Positions 9,501-15,407 of a DNA stretch of 15,407 nucleotides are shown here, piece after piece (the first letter of the stretch is position 1; each line of letters begins with the position of its first letter). The notes beneath the pieces are model-generated. The model had not been told where the DNA came from. It saw only the letters and a program-made list of their open reading frames with translations, and did not search any database. Made by a program: the position numbers and the translations under genes. This DNA comes from an uncultured Clostridium sp. (GTDB lineage Bacteria > Bacillota > Clostridia > TANB77 > CAG-508), in contig CAMMEP010000031.1 of assembly GCA_946495905.1 (NCBI GenBank), positions 1-15,407 on the forward strand, given 5' to 3'.

Positions 9501-9853
9501 AGTTCTAACTTATTTAAACTGTCTGAATATGTTTCTAATTTAACAACAACTTCTTCTCCACCAATATCTACAATTGCATCTGTCTGATATGAACCTTCTA
9601 CCATATCTACATTTTCTACTTCTTGAATTGCTGTTATATCATCGTCAGTTAATCCTAATGTCGAAATCACTTGTATATCCATTACATTATATTCATCGAA
9701 ATAAGTGTCCAGTGTGTTCTTCATATCTGGACTTGCCGCCCTTAAACCAGCAAAAAAACCTACACCTAGTAATACGATAAGGAGTATTGATATAAATCTT
9801 TTATATGAATTTTTTATTTCTTTTATACCGTCTTTAAATAGTGCGGTTTTCAA
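6575..9853 (-). CDS. FtsX/MacB-type ABC permease with extracytoplasmic coiled coil
   Basis: A permease of about 1092 residues, partner of the ATPase encoded upstream. Numbered from the GTG three codons earlier: membrane helix about 22-42; MacB-like extracytoplasmic domain about 45-240; a coiled coil of some 290 residues (about 245-535) with repeated ELxDGxKELE patterns; the block ERPEWYVLDRETNTGYASY; FtsX domain one with three helices (about 565-680); another helix (about 730-750); a second outer domain (about 755-960); FtsX domain two (about 965-1090). Such mechanotransmission proteins move substrates or drive outer-surface partners rather than pumping across the membrane. The coil may act like the adaptor or hydrolase coils used by MacB and FtsEX. 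The TTG at 9853 follows GAGGTGA at good spacing; the GTG at 9862 overlaps that site. Substrate unknown. Confidence 0.93.
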   Translation of the reverse strand: MKTALFKDGIKEIKNSYKRFISILLIVLLGVGFFAGLRAASPDMKNTLDTYFDEYNVMDIQVISTLGLTDDDITAIQEVENVDMVEGSYQTDAIVDIGGEEVVVKLETYSDSLNKLELVDGRMPENEKECVVEYTFLERTGHSIGDEIKIEVEDITNDEGEAEKVLKNDEVTIVGAVKSPLYISTERGSTKLGSGVIDYYMYVPKENINVDMYTNIYLTVSGAKDLNSTSDKYTDLVNEVEDSLDAISEERREARYNELYDSANSKIEDAQKELDEEKEKAEKELENAQKEIDDGKKEIEDGRKELEASRASAYSQFAQAEQEIADGKAEIEKQEENFEASKKEAEAQIEEYQAQLDTLNQTKTQLNSLEENLNSAKENLEALNKKLENASEDEKEEIQNQINQVEAQIQTLQGTISAIESGLQSQGVTDLDKTIESLEEGISSAKKQLSDGEKAIEEAKKELEDAEDELNRAKNSTYYTLNQAEAELDDGEKELEQGEKELEDARKEYEEQIEEAEQKLLDAKEDLKAIERPEWYVLDRETNTGYASYVQDTDRVASLAEVFPVVFFLVAALISLASMSRMVEEERVQIGTLKALGYSKLQISRKYIIYAILATVIGGIIGLLIGFHLIPKIIADMYAMVYEVPEVILQFNWDIAILGMAAAIICTVGATIYTCAKELIHNPATLMRPKAPKPGKRVILEKIPFIWKHLNFTAKVTARNLFRYKKRFLMTIIGVCGCTSLIIAGFGLRDAISNMIPKQFGEIDKYNISITLKEEKYDEDLQTLEDSILENDEITDTLGANVQSVNIIKNDNNQSIQLIVPEDVDKLKEFIVLRDRIHQDETYTLDNSGVIITEKLADLLEIKEGDTILLENADGDRREVKVANITENYIMHYIYMSPELYNSTFDDRIESNVIYAKTIDMNEEQEDSLGKILLQDSDNISGVSFTSASEDMFTTVMDNMDMVVWILIIAAGLLALVVLYNLLNANISERIRELATIKVLGFYDGEVYNYIGRETIILTIIGILIGLLGGNVLTTYVLKTCELDITMFDPEIQIWSYLLGIVITVFFAVVVNIVTYFSLKKIDMIESLKSVE

Positions 9854-9892
9854 CTTTCTCACCTCATTTTTTTCTAACTAAATTAGCAAAAG

Positions 9893-9993
9893 AATTGATG
9901 TTTTGGCTAGGCAAACAAACGAGAAAACTGGAGGCGTGCTTGTTGCACGTCGAAGTTTTTCGATGTGCAGTTTAACAACGCCAAAACTCAATT
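9893..9993. repeat. 101-bp structured element between ATPase and permease genes
   Basis: Outer arms AATTGATGTTTTGGC (9893-9907) and GCCAAAACTCAATT (9980-9993) are complementary except for one inserted base. Inside, GCACGTCGAA (9945-9954) pairs with TTCGATGTGC (9959-9968) at nine of ten positions around GTTT. GCACGT can instead pair with GCGTGC at 9934-9939. It is unlike the 160-bp elements and fills most of the gap between cotranscribed genes. It could be a palindromic insertion or an RNA structure that tunes permease expression. Confidence 0.6.
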
Positions 9994-10005
9994 ATTTTGT
10001 TAATT

Positions 10006-10707
10006 TTACCACTCAATTTCCTCAATAGGAGTAGGATTTTGATTTAATATTATATCAAATGCAGTTCCATTTTTAAAATGAATTACCCTATCTGCCATAG
10101 GTGTTAAAGCACTATTATGGGTAATGATTACTACTGTCATATTTTCTTTTCTACATGTATCTTGTAGTAATTTTAAAATTTGTTTACCAGTTTTGTAATC
10201 TAGTGCTCCTGTTGGCTCATCACATAGTAACAATTTAGGATTTTTCGCAATGGCTCTTGCAATGGCAACCCTTTGTTGTTCTCCTCCCGATAACTGAGAT
10301 GGGAAGTTCTTCATTCTATCTTTTAATCCTACTTTTTCTAGCATTGTTTTTGGATCTAGAGGATATTTACATATTTGTGTAGCAAGTTCCACATTCTCTA
10401 GAGCTGTAAGATTTTGTACTAAATTATAGAACTGAAATACAAACCCAATATCTTCTCTTCTATATTTTGTTAACTCTTTTTTCTTAAACTTGCTAATATC
10501 CTTTTTGTCGATAATAACATGACCAGAAGTTACACTATCCATTCCGCCTAGGATATTTAGTGCGGTTGTTTTACCAGCACCACTTGGGCCAACTATTACT
10601 ACAAGCTCTCCTTTTTCTATTTCAAAATTTGTTTTATTCAATGCTTTAATGGAAACCTCGCCCATTTTATATTCTTTTACCACGTTCTTAAATTCTATAT
10701 ATGGCAT
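10006..10707 (-). CDS. MacB/LolD-type ABC ATPase
   Basis: The 233-residue ATPase that drives the FtsX-type permease encoded downstream; it acts as a dimer on the inner face of the membrane. Walker A GPSGAGKT (40-47), Q-loop Gln92 in VFQF, signature LSGGEQQ (139-145), Walker B LLLCDEP (159-165) with catalytic Glu164, and switch His197 in ITHN are all intact. The LSGGEQQRVAIARA block and CDEPTGALD are characteristic of the MacB/LolD/BceA subfamily. ATG 10707 follows AAAGGTGA (10713-10720) by five bases. The permease starts 152 bases downstream after a structured element, with no separate promoter evident, so the two form an operon. A promoter and a MarR-like operator precede it. Confidence 0.95.
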   Translation of the reverse strand: MPYIEFKNVVKEYKMGEVSIKALNKTNFEIEKGELVVIVGPSGAGKTTALNILGGMDSVTSGHVIIDKKDISKFKKKELTKYRREDIGFVFQFYNLVQNLTALENVELATQICKYPLDPKTMLEKVGLKDRMKNFPSQLSGGEQQRVAIARAIAKNPKLLLCDEPTGALDYKTGKQILKLLQDTCRKENMTVVIITHNSALTPMADRVIHFKNGTAFDIILNQNPTPIEEIEW

Positions 10708-10745
10708 TTAAATCACCTTTCTTTTTGAAAGTAGTTTTCGTTATT

Positions 10746-10763
10746 TTGTTATTTTTCTAATAA
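10746..10763. promoter_or_regulatory. Predicted second MarR operator
   Basis: TTGTTATTTTTCTAATAA matches the core of the marR palindrome (TTGTTAGGTTTCTAACAA) at 15 of 18 positions. Six-base inverted arms (GTTATT and AATAAC) remain. It lies just downstream of the -10 box, over the expected start of transcription, as at marR. This suggests the ATPase/permease operon belongs to the same regulator. AT-rich context makes chance similarity possible. Confidence 0.6.
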
Positions 10764-10767
10764 CTTA

Positions 10768-10796
10768 AATATAATATACTATTAAATATTATTCAA
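10768..10796 (-). promoter_or_regulatory. Predicted promoter of the ATPase/permease operon
   Basis: Minus strand: -35 TTGAAT (10791-10796), 17-base spacer, -10 TATATT (10768-10773). Start of transcription is expected near 10761, inside the MarR-like operator, with a leader of about 54 bases. Read by eye in AT-rich DNA. Confidence 0.55.
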
Positions 10797-10839
10797 AGTA
10801 AATCACAACATATATTACTTAGTGAGTTATTATTTAGAA

Positions 10840-10887
10840 AAAGGAGTATATAAATAGATATGCATTATCTATATCATGTACTCCTTT
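10840..10887 (-). terminator. Two-part hairpin, probable terminator behind dnaE
   Basis: Outer arms AAAGGAGTA (10840-10848) and TACTCCTTT (10879-10887) are perfectly complementary, as are inner arms ATAGATA (10854-10860) and TATCTAT (10866-10872). On the minus strand the stem ends CTCCTTTTTCT, giving a T-tract, so it can end transcription coming from dnaE through the repeat element before the next promoter. The plus strand also has a T-rich tail. The bases between it and 10991 are AT-rich and otherwise featureless. Confidence 0.55.
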
Positions 10888-10983
10888 ATTTATATAACTT
10901 TATTATTCTATTCCTTTTATTTTTCTTACTATATTGTATATTATTTTTTCTATTATTTCAATACATAAAAAAAATTTTTTAAT

Positions 10984-11157
10984 TATGGTGGTTACTGGAT
11001 AATGGTATATCCACATTTAAAGTCCGCGCAGGGAGTTTATAATTAAAATAATCGAACGAAGCAGGGAGCTCCGTCGGGACGAAGTGAGATTATTTTAATT
11101 AAAACTTCCGTTGCAGGACAAGACTAATTTCAAAACCATTATCCAGTAATTATGGTG
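10984..11157. repeat. 160-bp structured repeat element, copy 2, with flanking direct repeat
   Basis: The element proper is 10991-11150, the same length and orientation as copy 1. Terminal inverted repeats are GTTACTGGATAATGG on the left and, read on the other strand, ATTACTGGATAATGG on the right. The block at 11053-11090 is identical over 38 bases to copy 1, as is AAGTCCGCGCAGGGA at 11020-11034. Stem-forming AT-rich arms flank the block (one extra base on the left), with sequence changes relative to copy 1 that keep pairing. TATGGTG occurs directly on both sides (10984-10990 and 11151-11157), extendable to TAATTATGGTG if the element's end bases are shared, which looks like a target duplication. 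It sits just past the dnaE stop. Confidence 0.8.
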
Positions 11158-11158
11158 T

Positions 11159-14100
11159 TCATACTTCCTCTATCTTGGCGTTTTCCTCTCCTATGATGTC
11201 TTTAAATTCTTCTAAAGTTCCATTTGCTAGATAGATTCCACCTGCCATGTCTTTTCTTTCTCCATTGATAATCTGCACTGGAATGTTATTTCTTTCTCCC
11301 GCAAAGAATTTGATAGCTCCTCTTAGTTTTTCTTTTTGTTCCTCATTTATATTGGTAATATCTAAAGTAAGTATTTTTTTCTTTTGCTCTCCAAATTCCT
11401 TTATTTCTCTTGCTACAATTTTAGTATCTTCATCTTCTCTTATACTTAAACGTCCATCTACTAAAACAATATTATCTTCCATTAAAATATTGGAACAATT
11501 TTGATAGCAATTTTCAAATACAATTACTTCCGTTGGACCATATAAATCTTCCACTGTGACAAATGCCATTATTTTATTGTTTTTGGTAAATTTCTTTTTT
11601 ACACTTGATATAATTCCTGCATATTTTACAAATTGACCATCTTGTAATTTTTCATTCAAGCTTACATTTGCTGCAATTTCAGATGTTTTTTCTTCTCCTT
11701 CAATTGCTTCTGCATCTAAGCTACTAGCGTTTTGCGCTTGTCTTAACATTGCTGTATTTACATTCGTTTGCATTTCAATTTGATGTCTTAATTTATCTAA
11801 TGGATGACCTGAAATATATAATCCTAGCATTTCTTTTTCCATGGATAGCATTTCTCTTTCTGTAAATTCTGGCATTACTTTATAGGTATATTTTAGCTCT
11901 TCCATCTGCTTTCCACTTTCTCCACCTAAATCAAACATGCTAACTTGTCCATCAAAACTCTTTTTGCTACTTTCTGCAATGGAGTCTACAATGGATTCAA
12001 AGGATTCCATTAAGGTTCTTCTTGTTTGTTCAAAATGGTCAAATGCTCCTGCTTTTATTAAACTCTCAATACATTTTTTATTTACTGAAGCATTGGCAAT
12101 TCTTTCACAAAAGTCTGCAAAATCTTTAAATTCTCCATTTGCATTTCTTTCCGCAACAATTTCATCTACGGCTCCTACTCCAACGTTTTTGATACTTCCT
12201 AATCCAAAACGGATTTTGTTCCCATCAACCGTAAATTTTGTATAGCTTTTATTAATATCTGGTTTTAAGATTTCAATATTTAGTCTTTTGCATTCATCTA
12301 TATAGGCTGGTATTTTATCTAAATTTCCTAAAAAGCTATTAAGCATTGCAGCCATAAATTCTGCTGGATAATAGGTTTTTAAGTATGCTGTTTGATAGGA
12401 TAAAACAGCATATGCTGCTGCATGCGATTTATTAAATGCATATTTTGCAAATTCTGCCATTTCATCAAATATTTTATTGGCATCTTCTGCATTAATTCCA
12501 TTACGTACACATCCTGGAACTATCACATTTCCGTCATCATCAACTTGACCATTTATAAATATTTCACGCTCTTTTGCCATAACATCTAGCTTTTTCTTAC
12601 CCATGGCACGTCTTACTAAGTCTGCTCTACCAAGAGAATATCCTGCTAAGTCTCTTACTATTTGCATAACCTGTTCTTGGTATACCATACAACCATAGGT
12701 AACATTCAAGATTGGTTTTAATCTTTCATGGGTATATACTGCATGTTCTGGATCTTTTTTGTTTGCTATATATCTTGGGATTTGATCCATTGGTCCTGGA
12801 CGATAAAGTGAAACACCTGCAATGATATCTTCTAAACAGTCTGGCTTTAGTTCCTTCATAAAGTTTGTCATCCCTTGACTCTCAAACTGGAATATTCCTA
12901 CTGAAGTTCCATCTTGCCATTGTTTATATACCTTAGGGTCATTCATATCTTTATCAAACTCTACCTCTATCCCTCTATTTTGTTTTACCAAATCTTTGGT
13001 ATCTTGGATAACAGTAAGTGTTCTAAGACCTAAGAAGTCCATCTTTAGAAGTCCTAATTCTTCTAGTGTAGTCATTATATATTGCGTAGAAATTGTATTA
13101 TCCCTCATATATAGAGGCACATAAGTATCGACTGGCTCCTTTGTAATAACTATACCACAGGCATGAGTTGAAGCCTGTCTTGGCATTCCTTCTAACGCCA
13201 TTGCAATATCTAGTAATTTTTTATATTCTTCGTTTGTTTCATATGCCTCACGTAATTCTCTATTCTGCTCCATTGCTTTTTTGATAGTAATATGTAATTC
13301 ATTAGGTACCATTTTTGCAAGTTTATCAGTCTCTGCATAAGACACATCTAATGCTCTACCCACATCACGAATTACCATTCTAGCAGACATCGTACCAAAA
13401 GTGATAATCTGTGACACATGGTCATGTCCGTATTTTCTTCCAACATAATCGATTACTTCTTGTCTTCTTTCATAACAAAAGTCAACGTCAAAATCTGGCA
13501 TACTAATTCTTTCCGGATTCAAAAATCTTTCAAAAATAAGTCCATATTTAATAGGATCAATGTCCGTAATTCCTATGGCATATGCAACAATAGAACCCGC
13601 ACCAGAACCACGCCCTGGTCCAACTGGTATTCCATTTGATTTTGCATAATTGATATAATCCCAAACAATTAAGAAATAATCCACATATCCCATTTTATTA
13701 ATAACCGAAAGTTCATAATCTTTTCTCTCTATTATTTCTTGTGGTGGATTTTCTCCATAACGTTTTACAATTCCATCATCTGTTAATTTCTTTAAATAAT
13801 CAAAATGTGTTTCAAATTCTTCTGGTACATCATAATTAGGAAGAATGGTATGACCAAACTCAAACTCTACATTACATTCATTTGCTATTTTTACTGTATT
13901 TTCGATTGCATCTGGCACATTTGCAAAATATTCTTTCATTTCTTCTTGTGATTTAATATATAGCTCATCTGTATCGAAACGCATTCTATCCTCATCTGTC
14001 ATCCTTTTCCCCGTTTGGATGCATAATAACACCTCGTGGTTATAGGCATCTTCTCTTTTTAAATAATGCGCATCATTGGTAGCAACAAGTGGAATATCAA

Positions 14101-14687
14101 GTTCACGAGAAAGTTGCACTAATTTTTGATTAACTAGTACCTGCTCTTTTACGCCATTATTCTGAATTTCTAAATAATAATCTTTGCCAAATACTCCTTT
14201 AAACCAATTCGCAACTCTTTTAGCCTCTTCCATATCATTTTTTAAAATTGCTTGTGGCACTTCTCCTGCTAAACACGCACTACAACAAATTAGATTTTCA
14301 TGATATTTTTCTAATATTTCTTTATCAATACGAGGTTTATAATAAAAGCCTTCTGTAAAGCTTAAAGAAACAAGTTTTGATAAATTTTTATACCCTTCAT
14401 TATTTTTAGCAAGCAAAATTAAATGGTTGTATTTGCTATCAATTTCCGCATCTTTATCATGCCTGGTACGTGGTGCCACATATACTTCACAACCGATAAT
14501 TGGCTTTATTCCATTTGCCTTGCAAGCTTTATAAAAATCAATGCTTCCGAAACATAACGCCATGGTCCGTTATCGCCATCGCATCCATTCCAAGCTCTTT
14601 TGCTCTAACTGGTAAATCCTTTATTCTATTTGCTCCATCTAATAAACTAAACTCACTATGCACATGTAGATGTATAAAATCGCTCAT
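11159..14687 (-). CDS. dnaE: DNA polymerase III alpha subunit, with an apparent one-base frameshift
   Basis: Replicative polymerase subunit; ignoring the shift it has about 1175 residues, normal for E. coli-type DnaE. Restored numbering: PHP domain motifs HLHVH (6-10) and TDHG (40-43); polymerase block GPGRGSGAGS (356-365); catalytic Asp400 and Asp402 in PDFDVDF and Asp550 in MDFLGLRTLT; YAFNKSHAAAYA (749-760); helix-hairpin-helix around 832-844; clamp-binding motif QVSMFDL (914-920); OB fold about 1018-1091. ATG 14687 follows AAAGGAG with a seven-base spacer, and the first 46 residues match the family. After DHGVMF the frame shifts: one extra base in the AAA run at 14550-14552 turns FGSIDFYKACK into RKH and a TGA at 14538. 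The downstream frame is open from 14563 to the stop. It is a sequencing error, a mutation, or a +1 recoding site. Confidence 0.94.
14538..14555 (-). other. dnaE frameshift site
   Basis: On the minus strand codons read GTT ATG TTT CGG AAG CAT TGA, whereas the family sequence VMFGSID needs GTT ATG TTC GGA AGC ATT GAT. One T too many in TTT (14550-14552) explains it. The short product would be 49 residues. Confidence 0.9.
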
Positions 14688-14697
14688 ATGATATCTC

Positions 14698-14754
14698 CTT
14701 TGTCGTTATAGGAACAGGCCAAAAAACGACAACTTTGTCGTTTTGGGAACAGAC
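14698..14754 (-). repeat. 22-bp direct repeat and attenuator-like hairpin in the dnaE leader
   Basis: Units 14733-14754 and 14698-14719 (minus strand GUCUGUUCCCAAAACGACAAAG-like) match at 19 of 22 bases. Between them is a perfect ten-base inverted repeat, AAAACGACAA/TTGTCGTTTT (14723-14744), that runs into six U on the mRNA, so it looks like an intrinsic terminator inside the leader. Its right arm can instead pair with the second unit's AACGACAA (14700-14707), which overlaps the start of the ribosome site. Both units contain a GGAACAG core on the plus strand like the palindromes near 2013 and 5665. Confidence 0.65.
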
Positions 14755-14796
14755 CTAATTTATTTCTTATCTTTTATATCTTTTAATTTTTTTCAA

Positions 14797-14825
14797 ATTA
14801 TATCACAAAGTATTAGCTTTTACAA
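14797..14825 (-). promoter_or_regulatory. dnaE promoter
   Basis: Minus strand: -35 TTGTAA (14820-14825), 17-base spacer, perfect -10 TATAAT (14797-14802) preceded by TGA, an extended -10. The start should be near 14790, giving a leader of about 100 bases that holds the repeat and hairpin. Confidence 0.75.
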
Positions 14826-14915
14826 TTTTATTTTTTCTTTTGTGTCAATCAGGGTTACTAGATGTTACTATTCAGTGTAGAATTTGATTTTACATCTATA
14901 CAATCGTAACTATCA

Positions 14916-14968
14916 AAATGGAGCTTGCCTATACAATCTTTTAAAAATTGCATAAGTAAGCTCCATTT
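14916..14968. terminator. Hairpin behind the coiled-coil gene
   Basis: Arms AAATGGAGCTTGC (14916-14928) and GTAAGCTCCATTT (14956-14968) pair at 12 of 13 positions, with further pairing inside (ATACAAT with ATTGCAT). It lies 12 bases after the stop of the coiled-coil gene. The minus strand ends CCATTTTGAT; the plus strand ends CCATTTCTTTTT, a better T-tract. Likely bidirectional. Confidence 0.6.
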
Positions 14969-14980
14969 CTTTTTGGGAAA

Positions 14981-15407
14981 TTATTTTGCTAGCAAATTAG
15001 ATATTTGCTCTGTATGATGTTTAGAAGTTTCTTCTAACATTGAAATTCTTAAAGAATTAATACCTACTTTTTGTTCTGTATCTTTCTGTCTTACTTCTAA
15101 ATCAGTTTCTTTTTCATAATTAGAATTATAACCATCAAATAAGGCTCTTATTTTATTAAATAACTCATCTTCTTTTACTATTAGAAAATCCTTGATTTTT
15201 CCTATTTCTTTCGTATTTGTTTTTACAGTATCTTTAATTTCTGCCATCTCTTTTGCATTTGCTTTTAGAATATCTTTAATTCCTACTATTTCTTTCGTAT
15301 TTGCTTTTACAGTATCTTTAATTTCTGCCATCTCTTTTGCATTTGCTTTTAGAGTATCTTTAATTTCTGCCATCTCTTTTGCATTTGCTTTTAGAGTATC
15401 TTTAATT
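14981..15407 (-). CDS. Coiled-coil protein with 14-residue tandem repeats, 5' end outside the window
   Basis: I do not recognise this gene. The frame is open to the window edge, so its start lies beyond 15407; 141 residues are visible. The N-terminal visible part is a run of 14-residue units of the form MAEIKDTLKANAKE (encoded by 42-bp units, about 15191-15407). Units alternate KANAKE and KANTKE/KTNTKE, so an 84-bp pair has itself been duplicated. The remainder (about 75 residues) keeps heptad-like hydrophobic spacing and includes LFNKIRALFDGYNSNYEKETD. It is highly charged, lacks membrane segments or cysteines, and should be a long parallel coiled coil. An internal ATG at 15373 is a repeat-internal Met and not a credible start. 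It could be a structural, phage-related or surface-associated protein; context does not decide. Confidence 0.75.
   Translation of the reverse strand, partial: IKDTLKANAKEMAEIKDTLKANAKEMAEIKDTVKANTKEIVGIKDILKANAKEMAEIKDTVKTNTKEIGKIKDFLIVKEDELFNKIRALFDGYNSNYEKETDLEVRQKDTEQKVGINSLRISMLEETSKHHTEQISNLLAK

Noticed and set aside
9306..9587. Plus-strand open frames, here and inside pgi, the exporter genes and dnaE
   Set aside because: They lie opposite strongly supported genes, have compositions typical of reversed AT-rich coding DNA, lack ribosome sites and show no recognisable domain.
11159..14687. Calling dnaE a pseudogene
   Set aside because: Apart from one base the 1175-codon gene is intact with all catalytic residues; an error or recoding is at least as likely, so it is kept as a coding gene with the defect noted.
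14500..14691. Plus-strand open frame over the dnaE start
   Set aside because: It is antisense to the conserved PHP-domain N-terminus, which is clearly the coding sequence.
14854..14863. GTTACTAGAT, identical to an end of the 160-bp element; a similar stretch lies at 70-83
   Set aside because: Ten AT-rich bases without the rest of the element or a partner end; chance is likely.
15191..15407. 42-bp tandem repeats considered as a CRISPR array
   Set aside because: The units are contiguous without spacers, keep a reading frame and encode a regular coiled coil.

Overview
This is an AT-rich window in which every convincing gene lies on the minus strand. The proteins point to a low-GC Firmicute, most likely a clostridium: a short (about 437-residue) glucose-6-phosphate isomerase, an E. 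coli-type DnaE with an N-terminal PHP domain, a LmrCD/TM287-288-like ABC pair, AGGAGG ribosome sites and consensus sigma-A promoters. I cannot name a genus.

Layout in transcription order (right to left). 15407-14981: 3' part of a coiled-coil protein built from 14-residue repeats, cut by the window edge, followed by a hairpin. 14825-14688: dnaE promoter and a leader with a 22-bp direct repeat and an attenuator-like hairpin. 14687-11159: dnaE, with an apparent one-base frameshift after codon 45. 11150-10991: a 160-bp repeat element flanked by a direct repeat. 10887-10840: a hairpin. 10796-10746: promoter and operator. 10707-6575: a MacB-like ABC system (ATPase, then an FtsX-type permease with an extracytoplasmic coiled coil of about 290 residues), with a 101-bp structured element between the two genes. 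6556-6397: second copy of the 160-bp element. 6370-6314: consensus promoter and perfect palindromic operator. 6312-5869: MarR-family regulator. 5638-2044: two overlapping genes for a heterodimeric ABC exporter, closed by a terminator. 1986-605: pgi with its own promoter. 539-192: small DUF4190-like membrane protein, then a long hairpin terminator.

How the genes may work together. The palindrome at the marR promoter and a sequence just downstream of the predicted -10 of the ATPase/permease operon match at 15 of 18 positions and sit in nearly the same place relative to their promoters. This suggests one MarR repressor controls its own gene, the exporter pair behind it and the divergently evolved but neighbouring FtsX-type system, as a local export or cell-envelope defence regulon. 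dnaE and pgi are housekeeping genes flanking this accessory block. The 4.4-kb FtsX-type operon is bracketed by the two 160-bp elements in direct orientation.

No tRNA, rRNA, CRISPR array or transposase gene was seen. The most unusual features are the non-coding elements and the dnaE frameshift.
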